Part shown: positions 19,498 to 31,575 of the stretch, piece by piece
Position numbering within the stretch: position 1 is the first letter of the stretch
Layout: every line of letters starts with the position of its first letter
From: Cordylochernes scorpioides
Taxonomy: Eukaryota; Arthropoda; Arachnida; Pseudoscorpiones; Chernetidae
Direction: 5' to 3'
DNA length: 64,000 nt
NCBI GenBank assembly: GCA_030710605.1
Contig: CP092880.1
Coordinates: forward strand, 27,557,727 to 27,621,726
Position numbers and translations under genes: made by a program
The notes under the pieces: generated by a model
Seen by the model: only the letters and a program-made list of their open reading frames with translations
Database searches by the model: none
What the model was told of the DNA's origin: nothing

Positions 19498-21586
19498 GGA
19501 AGCAGATTGACTAACCGCTAGATATTTATCAACCCCTTTTTGTTCGCACTTGAACAATCTGCATCGAGCGACACAGTTCGCCCCTTCTTCTCGCGCCACA
19601 CGTTCGCCACACGGACCCTGTCTTCAAATCTACGTTTGTCCATTGTCCAAACCAGCACGATATAGCCTACCTCCGATATTTCCCACGGAGGTACGTTAAA
19701 CATCGTCGCTGATTCTGTCCGGTCCTTCATCATTTCGCGCAGACATGGGTCTTACTTTCAACCCACCGCGAAATCATCGCCTTGCACAAGCTCCCACGAC
19801 GGTTCAAACACCTCGTGTCCGAGCAGCTTGTCACTTGTAACGGACAACGCAGTCCTTGTCCCAATTTTTGGCACTGTGCGCGCATACTTTCCGCAAATTG
19901 AATATAAGTCCGTTCGACTTCCTCACCTATAAAAGGGACTTTTCCCCTCGGACTCGCTACACAAGTAGCTACATAGATAAGTTAGATTGGCCCAAAGCAA
20001 GTCTCCCCTCGCTCTGTTCGCCGAAATTCTAACATTGTATGTAGTTTCGATATTTACCTCAGTCCTGAGCTCACACAATTGCCAGCCTCAATCTCATTTC
20101 TCGTACTCTACACCTATAGCATAGAAAGCCCATGACAAGTTTCCCCTTGCCATGTCCGCCTGAAAAATAGCTTAAAGTGTAGAGTTCCCCAGTCTTAATG
20201 ATCTTCAGAATTTCATCATATGTATGTGACTCTTCTTCTCGTTGTTCACACTCCTCCATATCACTTCCCTTATAGTACATTAGATTTTGTTGTATATAGC
20301 CTTTTATAACCTGGATATTTTCAAATATTTCCTTAAATGTCAAACTCCCCGGTGTTGTAAAACTGCTTGTAAATAATATTTACTTGTGTACAATACAATA
20401 TTTTATTTACATAAAACTATGTCACCATTACCTTAACTAATTTTAACTGTAAAACTATTTTCTCTATTCCTGGCTTCTCCAGCTTTAAATATACTTAAAC
20501 TATGTTCAGCCTTCTTCAACGGGGGCCATATGTCATAATATATGTTCTTCCAGGATTAATAAAACAAACCAACAGCCAACGAGAGAGAAATGGGCAGCTA
20601 AAGCGGGACACTTTAGACAACTAACTAACGACCATTTTTTGGCCACATTCCTGAGGGGGGCGTCACCACCTGGCGACTATCCTGATTAGCCCCCGGTTGT
20701 GTACACAGGAAAAACAGTCGTTCAGCAGATAACGTCTCGCTCGCTCTCTCTCGGCTGGCTGCCTGGATTATTGCTCTAACAACTCATCGTGTGATTATTT
20801 CTCACCTCACCACATCATTACCACTATATTGTCACATATATATATATATGGTAATATTTGAACCAGCAACCTCATATTGTTTAATACTTATAACAAGATT
20901 TTCATGTTGTATAATCGAAACACATCTGTAAATAATTATACGCATGATTGACCTGTGTCATTACATCACCATAGGTAATGTACTTTGTACAAACTGAGGA
21001 TAAATAAATAAAACTCTGTAATAGATTAAGAGTTGAGCTAAAGCGGAGATCGAGATGTAGCAGTTCCACAACAAAGTCTAAATATAGGAAATTGCCAGGG
21101 CATTGCCAGAGTATAAAATATCGCTTCCGATCCACGCTCTTGTTGCATCCGCTGAAATTCAATATTTCCTCTCTTAGCAAAGATATATAAGACCTTCGCC
21201 CTAGCTGAAAAAATAGTCACTTCACCATCAGCGTGAGCCCTCGTCGGTTGTACCCAGGTCCCCCTCATCGACCATGTAGAACAGTAAGAACTCTTCTATC
21301 TCCATCTTGCTCCTAGCTCGGCTCCTATCTGTTCACAGAACTTTCCTACTACAACTGTGTCTCTTCGTTTTTTGTTAATGGACATTCCCAAGCTTTCCAC
21401 TCTGCCTTGACCACGAGTGCCTGTACTCTGTGAGAACTGTAAAGGTCTTCCAAGGTGCAGAGAGGTACTGGAAAACTCTCCACGCCCTGACTGTTAATCT
21501 CGGTTATCACACTAGAGCGAGAGTCGACAGGATCGCACACCATAGATTAAGTCGACTGGATACCTCATCGCCTATACATATAAATA
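19498..21586. other. Poorly characterised stretch, possible unique DNA
   Basis: Two minus-strand open frames occur, 71 residues (19518-19733, starting MMKDRTESATMF) and 90 residues (20071-20343, starting MTFKEIFENIQVIK, acidic middle EECEQREEE). I recognise neither family. At 19836-20034 a segment starts TGTAACGGACAACGC, holds tataaaaggg and ends TTCTAACA, so it could be a solo LTR, but no convincing target duplication flanks it. A (TA)n run lies near 20838. This is the only long stretch here without clear paralogues elsewhere in the window, so it could be host intergenic or intronic DNA. Confidence 0.35.
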
Positions 21587-21761
21587 CAGTAGAACTTCCC
21601 TTTAACAGACAACCTGCTAGCAGACACCTCTATACAAAGGACAGTTTTCATTTGCAAAATTACCATTTTTACAATATAGCAACTCTCTGATAAGAGGACA
21701 TCTCTTCCTAAAGAACACTTTGGCTCTGCAATTGTATGTCCTTTACAGGGAGTTTCTACTG
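21587..21761. mobile_element. Tigger/pogo-type MITE (175 bp)
   Basis: Ends CAGTAGAACTTCCC and GGGAGTTTCTACTG, flanked by TA at 21585-21586 and 21762-21763. It belongs to the same family as 2413-2575. Confidence 0.85.
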
Positions 21762-21889
21762 TATATATATAAAAGATCTGATAGTGTATAGGTGAAGATA
21801 TTGTGATCTATAGGAAGGAATTGAAGTTAAGATGAGAGAACAACTGAATAATGGTTGTTAGATTATCTCTAAGTTAGATTATATAAATG

Positions 21890-22304
21890 GTCCTGCCCAA
21901 TTTATCCTCTAACAGATTATTACTACAGGAGTGCTGTGAGTTTCAAGCTTTAGTTGAGGAAGGACATGTGTGTAGCACATAATACTGACCACGTTTCTGA
22001 TCTTTTTTTTGGTAGAACCTGACATACTTGCCAAATCATTTATTTGAACACAGAAATGTAATATTGAAATAATTCTCATAATCATTGTGGCTTCATTATA
22101 ATGATATTTTTATTTTAAAAAGGAAAATTCAGTAGAACCTCCCTGTAAAGGACACCTAATTTCAGAGCCATACTGTCCTTTAGGGAGAGGTGTCCTTATA
22201 CCGGAGAGTTGTTAAATAGTAAAAATGGTAATTTTGCATATGAAAACTGTCCTTTATAGATAGGTGTCCTCTAGCGGGGTGTCCGCTAAAGGGAGTTTCT
22301 ACTG
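21890..22304. repeat. Interspersed repeat ending in a MITE, copy 2
   Basis: Paralogue of 2181-2577 over its length, including gtgagtttcaagctttagtt and the tract before the MITE. The shared flank shows that the MITE has been copied as part of the larger repeat rather than inserted twice. Confidence 0.75.
22130..22304. mobile_element. Tigger/pogo-type MITE (175 bp)
   Basis: Ends CAGTAGAACCTCCC and GGGAGTTTCTACTG. The right flank is TA; the left flank is TT, a changed target base. Confidence 0.8.
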
Positions 22305-22339
22305 TATATATACATTTAAAAATAACTAATAATTGTATT

Positions 22340-22437
22340 TCTATGTTGTAAATTAAAGTGCCCATTGCAGGAATCGAACCCAGGTCGTAGCGGTCGAAAA
22401 CCAACAGTTTAGACCATCCTTATATTATAAAATGAAA
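22340..22437 (-). mobile_element. tRNA-derived SINE-like repeat
   Basis: On the minus strand: box A-like ggtctaaactgttgg, then ttttcgaccgctacgacc and box B gggttcgattcct. It is related to 42476-42660. A degenerate tRNA body rather than a gene. Confidence 0.6.
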
Positions 22438-23593
22438 CTAGCCGAGTGACCCGGGCAACGCCCCGGGTTTACCCGAAGGACCCGCAGGTGAGAAACTATA
22501 GAAGAAATATTTTAACAAATCAGAAAATGAAATTGCAAACAACAGAACTACACTACTTTAAGGACATGAGAGCACATGCACTGTATCACCATACGTGTAC
22601 CATTTTCAAAGACCCTGCTTAGGATTAAAACTTCTCAGAAGCATAACAATAGTACCAACCTAGAGGTTAACTGGTGTGGATGCATTCCTCTGGGAGTGAG
22701 ACTATTGAGAAATTCAGTAGGGAGTTATTTTGCTTCTCCGCATTCTAACACTCCAACTGTTAACACTGTGGAAACACTGACTCATGTTTGGTAAGCAATT
22801 TCAGGGAAGAAACTATAGACATTGGATTAAATAAATTATTAATTAAATTGCATTAAATAAAAATTATTAGATTTAAATAAATATTATTAGAGTGAAAAAA
22901 AAAGAAAGAAATTAACAAATTAGAAAATAAAATTTCGAAAAATACAACTATATTGCAGATAAGATAAGAGGACCTTATTAAAAAATACATAAACAAACTG
23001 TAATTCGACACTCGATAATTCGACACTTTCGATAATTCGACACTTTCGATAATTCGACCATTTTAAAAATCAAATTTACAAGGTTGATTGTTGTTTAAAT
23101 ACAACTTTGGTTTTGCATGCATAAACACAGGCTCTTGTAGCAAGAACCCAAATATTATTTATAGTCATAGCAAAAGCCAACTTTAGTGAAAACTGATGCC
23201 TTTTCAGAATGAATGGAAGACTGAAATCTGAAGGAGCAGAAGATATGGGTCATTTATACTTTCACCAATGCCTTTAGGATCTTTGCGATGGAACGCGTAT
23301 GGTGTTTCAGCGCATGTGCTCTCATGTCCTTGAAGCACATATACTGACAGTGCCCAAAGTTGAACACACTGTATAGTGTCTGAAATATCTTTGGCCCCTT
23401 CGGATACCAACCTTCGCTTCATTCTAGAAAGGCGTTAGTTTTCAAGTCATATTTGTAATATAGTTTTGTTGTTTGCAATTTTCTTTTTTTTTTCCTTTCA
23501 AATATGTATCCACTCTGAAATATAGTTTGTAAATTTTTATTCCAATTTATTTTCTTATATATATATGCATTTTTTTTTCATTTCCAAAATATT
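22438..23593 (-). mobile_element. Helitron copy, left arm of a palindromic cluster
   Basis: The 3' terminus lies at the low coordinate: CTAG at 22438-22441 (minus), with the GC hairpin cccgggcaacgccccggg just inside. The body is the reverse complement of 24735-25882, forming arms of about 1.15 kb. It includes a pogo-type terminal remnant (22998-23090) and a decayed helicase segment around 23100-23190. Confidence 0.75.
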
Positions 23594-24719
23594 TATTTAT
23601 ACTTTCACCAATGCCTTTAGGATCTTTGCGATGGAACACGTATGGTGTTTCAGCGCATGTGCTCTCATGTCCTTGAAGCACATATACTGACAGTGCCCAA
23701 AGTTGAACACACTGTATAGTGTCTGAAATATCTTTGGCCCCTTCGGATACCAACCTTCGCTTCATTCTAGAGAGGCGTTATTTTCACTAAGGTTGGCTTT
23801 TGCTATGACTATAAATAAGGCTCAAGGCCAAACCTTGGCTACAAGAGCCTGTGTTTACGCACGGACAACTTTATATGTGGCTTTTTCAAGTGTGCGAACA
23901 TTGGATAGCATACATGTAAAGATGACCCATATCTTCTGCTCCTTCAGATTTCAGTCTTCCATCCATTCTGAAGAGGCATCAGTTTTCACTAAAGTTGGCT
24001 TTTGCTATGACTAAAAATAATATTTGGGTTCTTGCTACAAGAGCCTGTGTTTATGCATGCAAAAGCAAAGTTGTATTTAAACAACAATCAACCTTGTAAA
24101 TTTGATTTTTATAATGGTCGAATTATCGAAAGTGTCGAATTATCGAGTGTCGAATTACAGTTTGTTTATGTATTTTTTAATAAGGTCCTCTTATCTTATC
24201 TGCAATATAGTTGTAATTTTCGAAATTTTATTTTCTAATTTGTTAATTTCTTTCTTTTTTTTCACTCTAATAATATTTATTTAAATCTAATAATTTTTAT
24301 TTAATGCAATTTAATTAATAATTTATTTAATCCAATGTCTATAGTTTCTTCCCTGAAATTGCTTACCAAACATGAGTCAGTGTTTCCACAGTGTTAACAG
24401 TTGGAGTGTTAGAATGCGGAGAAGCAAAATAACTCCCTACTGAATTTCTCAATAGTCTCACTCCCAGAGGAATGCATCCACACCAGTTAACCTCTAGGTT
24501 GGTACTATTGTAATGCTTCTGAGAAGTTTTAATCCTAAGCAGGGTCTTTGAAAATGGTACACGTATGGTGATACAGTGCATGTGCTCTCATGTCCTTAAA
24601 GTAGTGTAGTTCTGTTGTTTGCAATTTCATTTTCTGATTTGTTAAAATTTTTCTTCTATAGTTTCTCACCTGCGGGTCCTTCGGGTAAACCCGGGGCGTT
24701 GCCCGGGTCACTCGGCTAG
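23594..24719 (+). mobile_element. Helitron copy, centre of the cluster
   Basis: 23594-23778 repeats 23256-23435 directly. From 23780 the orientation flips to plus, running through a helicase remnant and ending at CTAG (24719) after the hairpin ccggggcgttgcccggg. Successive insertion or recombination of Helitrons would give this arrangement. Confidence 0.7.
23793..23990 (+). pseudogene. Helitron helicase fragment (motif V/VI region)
   Basis: The frame MAFAMTINKAQGQTLATRAC, followed by LYVAFSSVRTLDSIHV, matches the pattern of the C-terminal motifs of Pif1-type helicases in Helitrons (FAMTINKxQGQT ... LYVAxSRV). Only this end remains. Damaged versions of the same words (KVGFCYD in another frame) recur at 23985 and 25130, showing that the copies derive from one autonomous element. 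Confidence 0.75.
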
Positions 24720-24734
24720 TAAATAAATATTTTG

Positions 24735-25882
24735 GAAATGAAAAAAAAATACATATATATATAAGAAAATAAATTGGAATAAAAATTTACAAACTATATT
24801 TCAGAGTGGATACATATTTGAAAGGAAAAAAAAAAAGAAAATTGCAAACAACAAAACTATATTACAAATATGACATGAAAACTAACGCCTTTCTAGAATG
24901 AAGCGATGGTTGGTATCCGAAGGGGCCAAAGATATTTCAGACACTATACAGTGTGTTCAACTTTGGGCACTGTCAGTATATGTGCTTCAAGGACATGAGA
25001 GCACATGCGCTGAAACACCATACGCGTTCCATCGCAAAGATCCTAAAGGCATTGGTGAAAGTATAAATGACCCATATATTCTGCTCCTTCAGATTTCAGT
25101 CTTCCATTCATTCTGAAGAGGCATCAGTTTTCACTAAAGTTGGCTTTTGCTATGACTATAAATAATATTTGGGTTCTTGCTACAAGAGCCTGTGTTTATG
25201 CATGCAAAAGCAAAGTTGTATTTAAACAACAATCAACCTTGTAAATTTGATTTTTAAAATGGTCGAATTATCGAAAGTGTCGAATTATCGAAAGTGTCGA
25301 ATTATCGAGTGTCGAATTACAGTTTGTTTATGTATTTTTTAATAAGGTCCTCTTATCTTATCTGCAATATAGTTGTATTTTTCGAAATTTTATTTTCTAA
25401 TTTGTTAATTTCTTTCTTTTTTTTTCACTCTAATAATATTTATTTAAATCTAATAATTTTTATTTAATACAATTTAATTAATAATTTATTTAATCCAATG
25501 TCTATAGTTTCTTCCCTGAAATTGCTTACCAAACATGAGTCAGTGTTTCCACAGTGTTAACAGTTGGAGTGTTAGAATGCGGAGAAGCAAAATAACTCCC
25601 TACTGAATTTCTCAATAGTCTCACTCCCAGAGGAATGCATCCACACCAGTTAACCTCTAGGTTGGTACTATTGTTATGCTTCTGAGAAGTTTTAATCCTA
25701 AGCAGGGTCTTTGAAAATGGTACACGTATGGTGATACAGTGCATGTGCTCTCATGTCCTTAAAGTAGTGTAGTTCTGTTGTTTGCAATTTCATTTTCTGA
25801 TTTGTTAAAATTTTTCTTCTATAGTTTCTCACCTGCGGGTCCTTCGGGTAAACCCGGGGCGTTGCCCGGGTCACTCGGCTAG
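24735..25882 (+). mobile_element. Helitron copy, right arm of the cluster
   Basis: Near-identical reverse complement of 22438-23590, ending at CTAG at 25882 followed by T. The 3' hairpin and the cactcgg spacer are identical to those of the centre copy. The satellite starts directly after its end. Confidence 0.75.
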
Positions 25883-28460
25883 TATGTATATAAAAAAGCA
25901 AAGCCCAATTCTAAACCCAAATATTTTTTTTTATGAGAAGAACATCAACATATTGCATGATTACGGCAGTCCATAGCTTCCCTGACAAAAATTCACCAAG
26001 AAAGTTAAATATTCCAAAATTTTTCTGTGTGTAAATTGCTAAATATGTAAAAAACATGTATACAAAAAAGCAAAGCCCAATTCCAAACCCAAATATTTTT
26101 TTTATGAGAAGAACATCAACATAATGCATGATTACGGCAGTCCATAGCTTCCCTTACAAAAATTCACCAAAAAAGTTAAATATTCCAAAAATATTTCTGT
26201 GTATATATTGCTAAATGTGTAAATAGCATGTATATAAAAAAGCAAAGCTTAATATTAAATTTCATTATCCTTTCCACAGGAAAAGCATCAAGATACTGCA
26301 TAAGTACGGCACTTTTGCAGCCGCATGATTACGGCAGTCCATAGCTTCCCTGACAAAAATTCACCAAGAAAGTTAAATATTCCAAAATTTTTCTGTGTGT
26401 AAATTGCTAAATATGTAAAAAACATGTATACAAAAAAGCAAAGCCCAATTCCAAACCCAAATATTTTTTTTATGAGAAGAACATCAACATAATGCATGAT
26501 TACGGCAGTCCATAGCTTCCCTGACAAAAATTCACCAAAAAAGTTAAATATTCCAAAAATATTTCTGTGTATATATTGCTAAATGTGTAAATAACATGTA
26601 TATAAAAAAGCAAAGCTTAATTTTAAATTTCATTATCCTTTCCACAGGAAAAGCATCAAAATACTGCATAAGTACGGCAATTTTGCAGCCGCATGATTAC
26701 GGCAGTCCATAGCTTCCCTGACAAAAATTCACCAAGAAAGTTAAATATTCCAAAATTTTTCTGTGTGTAAATTGCTAAATATGTAAAAAACATGTATACA
26801 AAAAAGCAAAGCCCAATTCCAAACCCAAATATTTTTTTTATGAGAAGAACATCAACATAATGCATAATTACGGCAGTCCATAGCTTCCCTGACAAAAATT
26901 CACCAAAAAAGTTAAATATTCCAAAAATATTTCTGTGTATATATTGCTAAATGTGTAAATAACATGTATATAAAAAAGCAAAGCTTAATTTTAAATTTCA
27001 TTATCCTTTCCACAGGAAAAGCATCAAAATACTGCATAAGTACGGCACTTTTGCAGCCGCATGATTACGGCAGTCCATAGCTTCCCTGACAAAAATTCAC
27101 CAAGAAAGTTAAATATTCCAAAATTTTTCTGTGTGTAAATTGCTAAATATGTAAAAAACATGTATACAAAAAAGCAAAGCCCAATTCCAAACCCAAATAT
27201 TTTTTTTATGAGAAGAACATCAACATAATGCATGATTACGGCAGTCCATAGCTTCCCTGACAAAAATTCACCAAAAATGTTAAATATTCCAAAAATATTT
27301 CTGTGTATATATTGCTAAATGTGTAAATAACATGTATATAAAAAAGCAAAGCTTAATTTTAAATTTCATTATCCTTTCCACAGGAAAAGCATCAAAATAC
27401 TGCATAAGTACGGCACTTTTGCAGCCGCATGATTACGGCAGTCCATAGCTTCCCTGACAAAAATTCACCAAGAAAGTTAAATATTCCAAAATTTTTCTGT
27501 GTGTAAATTGCTAAATATGTAAAAAACATGTATACAAAAAAGCAAAGCCCAATTCCAAACCCAAATATTTTTTTTATGAGAAGAACATCAACATAATGCA
27601 TGATTACGGCAGTCCATTGCTTCCCTGACAAAAATTCACCAAAAAAGTTAAATATTCCAAAAATATTTCTGTGTATATATTGCTAAATGTGTAAATAACA
27701 TGTATATAAAAAAGCAAAGCTTAATTTTAAATTTCATCATCCTTTCCACAGGAAAAGCATCAAAATACTGCATAAGTACGGCACTTTTGCAGCCGCATGA
27801 TTACGGCAGTCCATAGCTTCCCTGACAAAAATTCACCAAGAAAGTTAAATATTCCAAAATTTTTCTGTGTGTAAATTGCTAAATATGTAAAAAACATGTA
27901 TACAAAAAAGCAAAGCCCAATTCCAAACCCAAATATTTTTTTTATGAGAAGAACATCAACATAATGCATGATTACGGCAGTCCATTGCTTCCCTGACAAA
28001 AATTCACCAAAAAAGTTAAATATTCCAAAAATATTTCTGTGTATATATTGCTAAATGTGTAAATAACATGTATATAAAAAAGCAAAGCTTAATTTTAAAT
28101 TTCATTATCCTTTTCACAGGAAAAGCATCAAAATACTGCATAAGTACGGCACTTTTGCAGCCCCCCTGACAGAAATTCACTAAAAGAGGTAAGTATTCAA
28201 AAAAATATTTTGGTATATATATTGCTAAATGTGTAACAAACATGTATATAAAAAAGCAAAGCTTAATTCTAAGTTCTAATATTTTTTTTATAAGAAAAGC
28301 TACAAAAGCAAATAGGGAGAAGTGAAGCCATTTAGCCATTTTCAAAATCTGATTGTGAAAGAGTAAAAAAATGAGTAAATAAGAGCAAATATAAAGAAAA
28401 AGTATTGCTAAATGTGTAATAAACATGTATATAAAAAAGCAAAGCTTAATTCTAAGTTTT
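25883..28460. repeat. 368-bp satellite with two diverged half-units
   Basis: The period is 368 bp: the word gcagccgcatgattacggcag recurs at about 26318, 26686, 27054, 27422 and 27790. Each unit comprises two related halves of about 171 and 197 bp, both with gcaaagc(cc/tt)aat and ctgacaaaaattcacc. Adjacent units are nearly identical, so the array has been homogenised. The right end (28160-28460) decays into diverged half-units. The regular 79-residue minus-strand frames are by-products of the repeat and not genes. Confidence 0.95.
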
Positions 28461-28610
28461 AATATAAAGAAGAAATAAGACACAAAAATGGAGCTAAATT
28501 CAAATTAAAAACTATAACAAATTAATAAAAAAAAATAACACCTAATCCAAATGCCACCATCATCAGACAAAAGAAAAAATGAGATTTTATTCTTTAGTTC
28601 ATTTATTCTT

Positions 28611-28640
28611 CTGTCTGATGCTGTTGCTGAAACGTCACAC
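28611..28640 (+). ncRNA. Hammerhead-like remnant, stem II lost
   Basis: TGTCTGATGCTGTTGCTGAA followed by ACGTCACA: the CTGATG start, the GAAACGTC half and the TGT/ACA stem I are kept, but the GGTAAC arm of stem II is deleted. Inactive by inspection. Confidence 0.45.
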
Positions 28641-29423
28641 ACTATTAAATTATTTGGATTAGGTCTTATTAATGAGAAAAAAAAAAGATGCCAAAGAGAG
28701 ATGAAAAGATGCCAAAAAAGATAACCAGATACAAAAATTGTGCTAAATTCAAATGAAAAATTAAAACAAACACTTATAAAAGATAATTATTATAGAATAA
28801 AAGTAAAAATTCAATCTACAATTCGAAAAATTTATATATTTAAATGAAAAACTATAACAAAGTACTTACATAATAAAATGAATCAGAAATATATATTATT
28901 TCGAAACACATTTTTACGCATTTCAAAACAAATGAATTGATGATGATAAATGCAAAAAATCTACGATTGTAAAATAGATTAAATTAAAAAATAAAAATAA
29001 CTGTTAACATTAGGAAAATAAAAACAGGCCTATCATACGAAGAAAAAAATAACGAAAATTTTGGTATATAGATTGTTATGTGTAGTTCAGAATCTTCGGA
29101 GGAGATAGCTCAGGACTTTACAATGGAAAACTCTGTTACGGTATTATCTATATAGATGGTCAATATGTTAGGTACAAATGGCTAATATTCCCATCACTGA
29201 TATGCATCCAAAATGTTTCCAATATCGGGGCCACTACTTTAAAAAAAATGCTTATTATTTTGCTAAACTAATTCAAAGCTTCCGCTGTTTCTCTGAATAG
29301 TTAATAAAACAATGCAACATTAAAAATGGGAACATAACTTAGGAAGATTTATAATACAATAAAATAAGACCTAATCCAAATCCATCAACAGACAAAAGAA
29401 TAAATGAGAAAAAATATCATTTT

Positions 29424-29464
29424 GTCTGATCATGGTAACAATGCTGGTACTGAAACATTACACA
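29424..29464 (+). ncRNA. Hammerhead-like motif, core base changed
   Basis: TGT-CTGATCA-TGGTAAC...GGTACT-GAAACATT-ACA. The invariant G8 is C, which should abolish cleavage. Stem I (TGT/ACA) is kept. Confidence 0.5.
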
Positions 29465-29819
29465 TTAATTCATTTAGATTAGGTCTTGTTTTCTTGTATT
29501 ATAATCTATAATCCAAATTGTGCTTTATTATGAAGAAGATTTAATGTGAAAAAAATAAGAGAGCAATGTAAGGATTATTCACTAATGAAAATTTTAATTT
29601 GGATGAATGTGGCCATTGTATAATGTAGTGTTCAAAAAGTTATTGGAAAAATGGATCCTTCAGTTGGTAATAAAATTTACACAAAAAATTAAGTTTTAAA
29701 CCAACCTTTTAAAAAGCAAAGCACTTTTATTATTTTTTGGTCTGTTAGAAAATATTGGATATTACAAAGTATGTGAAAATTACAAGGTAAAAAGACCTAA
29801 TCCAAATAAATAAATAGTG

Positions 29820-29859
29820 TGTGATGTTTCAGTAACAGTGTTGTTACCATCATCAGACA
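29820..29859 (-). ncRNA. Hammerhead-like motif, left arm of palindrome
   Basis: On the minus strand: TGT-CTGATGA-T-GGTAAC-AACACT-GTTACT-GAAACATC-ACA. All core bases are present and the site would be AUC/A. One extra T lies between A9 and stem II, a departure from the consensus. Confidence 0.6.
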
Positions 29860-30003
29860 AAAGAATAAATGAGAAAAAATATCACAGCATGTTCTTATCA
29901 AGTATGTAACCAATAAATTAGAAGAAAGAAGAAAATAGTTTTCTGATACACTTGATAACAGTACTATTTAAGAACATGCTGTGATATTTTTCTTTTATTA
30001 TTT

Positions 30004-30043
30004 TGTCTGATGATGGTAACAATGCTGTTACCGAAACGTCACA
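30004..30043 (+). ncRNA. Hammerhead-like motif, right arm of palindrome
   Basis: TGT-CTGATGA-T-GGTAAC-AATGCT-GTTACC-GAAACGTC-ACA. Stem II pairs perfectly over six bases and the GUC cleavage triplet is the most favourable type. The same single extra T precedes stem II. It faces the motif at 29820-29859 on the opposite strand. Confidence 0.65.
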
Positions 30044-30121
30044 CACTATTAATTTATTTGGATTTGTTCTTATTATCTTTGTAGTTTTAATCTATAATCC
30101 AAATTGTACCCTTTCAAAGTA

Positions 30122-30298
30122 CAGTTAAACCTGTCTAAAGCACCCCCTCTAAATAGCGCCTCCCTCTCTATAGCGCCCGATTTTAAATACGTAGTACGAT
30201 GCGATTTACATTAAAAGTGACCTGTCTATAGCACCCCCTCTCTATAGCACCCTATTTTGGTGAGTCCCAAGAGGGGGCGCTATAGACAGGTTTAACTG
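30122..30298. mobile_element. MITE with long inverted ends (177 bp)
   Basis: The ends CAGTTAAACCTGTCTA and the complement are flanked by TA on both sides (30120-30121, 30299-30300). Internal repeats of ctctatagc(g/a)cc extend the inverted ends. A Tigger/pogo-like terminal form, but a different family from 2413-2575. Confidence 0.85.
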
Positions 30299-31490
30299 TA
30301 TATATGATAGTTTTCTTCCAATTAGTTTTCAAATAATAAGATTGCCTGACTTCACATATTATGAACAATACACGAGTCTATTCACACAATGATGAAATAA
30401 AATAGGACATGCAACAACTGGCCTGGTGTGGAACTAATACCTACTCACATATTCTCATGTCCAGCAATGGCCGCAGTCTTGCATAAAATTGACATAGACC
30501 CAGAGCAACAGTTTTACACACCCAAGATATTGGACATTGCTGCTGCTGTGATAGAGATACATGGAGACATCTGAGGCTCTTCATTGGACACGACAACAAC
30601 ATGAAATGAAATAAGAAAGTTATTTTATTTTGGGGCAATGTTTCAATTGCTCAATGCTCAATGGAAATGCTCCAATGGCCCCCAATTATTGCAAAAGTTT
30701 AACCCCACCAGCGAGTGCAAGTAACCAAACGGTGCTCTGGCATATTTGTAGATGCAAAGTCGAACTGCTTTTCACATGTGTAGACATGTGGTGCACTTAT
30801 GGATAGCTTTTTCAATTAATCAGGAAAGTGTATTTGTCCAATTCTGGAATTATCAAAAATCACCGTTAATTGAATATTTATTCTGATAGATGGTGCAGGC
30901 CATCAGCAACTTTCAGTTGAACTATAAGGAGTTACTTTTATCTTGATATCTCTAACCAGGTCCCAGTACAATGTCACTTTAGTACTATTTGACCATATAT
31001 TGGGTTGTAAAGAAAGTTCGTAAAAGATGGGTAAAAGTTGGTAGCTGATTTTACTATAAGTGCAGCACATGTTTACACATATGAAAATCAATTTGACTTT
31101 TGAACCTATAAGTGTGCCAGAGCCCTGTTTAGCCACTTGCACTCACTGGTGGGGTTGGAATTTTGCAATAATCGAAGGCCATTGGAGCATTATTTAAATT
31201 ATAGTTTGGTATTCTCATGTCCTCTTATGGCAATAAATACCAATTCCATAATTAATCAGGAAACCTTAAAGACCAACTTTGTTGGTCATAGAGATTAGAC
31301 TTGCAACACACAGATGAGAGCTAACAGCTTGAAATACATATATGGATATTGGCATGCATTAGCGCGCCATCTGTTATGAAAATTCGAAACTATTATAGAC
31401 GCGTATGATTTTTTAAAATATTAATTTTCCATTGCAGTAAGGGCAGTAGAAATTGGTTAACGCGTCTATAATAGTTTCGAATTTACATAT
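30299..31490. other. Repeat remnants arranged as an imperfect inverted repeat
   Basis: Segments near 30683-30790 and 31085-31190 are inverted relatives (accagcgagtgcaagtaacc against the cttgcactcactggtgggg side). The block 30800-30930 resembles the 199-bp insertion at 36854-37052 without its hammerhead-like start (ccatcagcaactttcagttg is shared). 31370-31490 holds another small inverted pair around gacgcgt. No gene is supported; the short frame at 30441-30638 has no recognisable features. Confidence 0.5.
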
Positions 31491-31496
31491 ATAAAA

Positions 31497-31575
31497 GTCG
31501 GTGGACGAGTGGGTAACACCCTCGATTCCCGAGTGTCATGAACCGGGATTGAATCCCGCGTTAACATTTTGTTTA
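31497..31575 (+). mobile_element. tRNA-derived SINE-like segment
   Basis: It reads gtcggtggacgagtgggtaa with a box A-like core, followed by box B-like gggattgaatccc at tRNA-like spacing. The arms do not fold into a good cloverleaf, so this is a SINE head or a decayed tRNA. Confidence 0.45.

Larger units (their letters stand above)
28461..30119. other. AT-rich region with four hammerhead-like palindromes
   Basis: No protein is seen. Segments at 28545-28673, 29368-29492 and 29794-30085 are each bounded by inverted copies of acctaatccaaat and hold hammerhead-like cores. Between them is AT-rich sequence without recognised features. Confidence 0.6.

Noticed and set aside
19836-20034. Solo LTR (TGTAACGG...CTAACA with a TATA-like box)
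   Set aside because: No convincing target duplication for the TG...CA boundaries and no second copy in the window; kept only as a remark.
19518-20343. Two small host genes on the minus strand (71 and 90 codons)
   Set aside because: No recognisable domain, no clear promoter or splice arrangement, and lengths near chance expectation; left as unclassified sequence.
26288-27999. Five evenly spaced 79-residue frames on the minus strand
   Set aside because: They recur every 368 bp with the satellite unit, and identity follows the DNA period rather than codon constraint.
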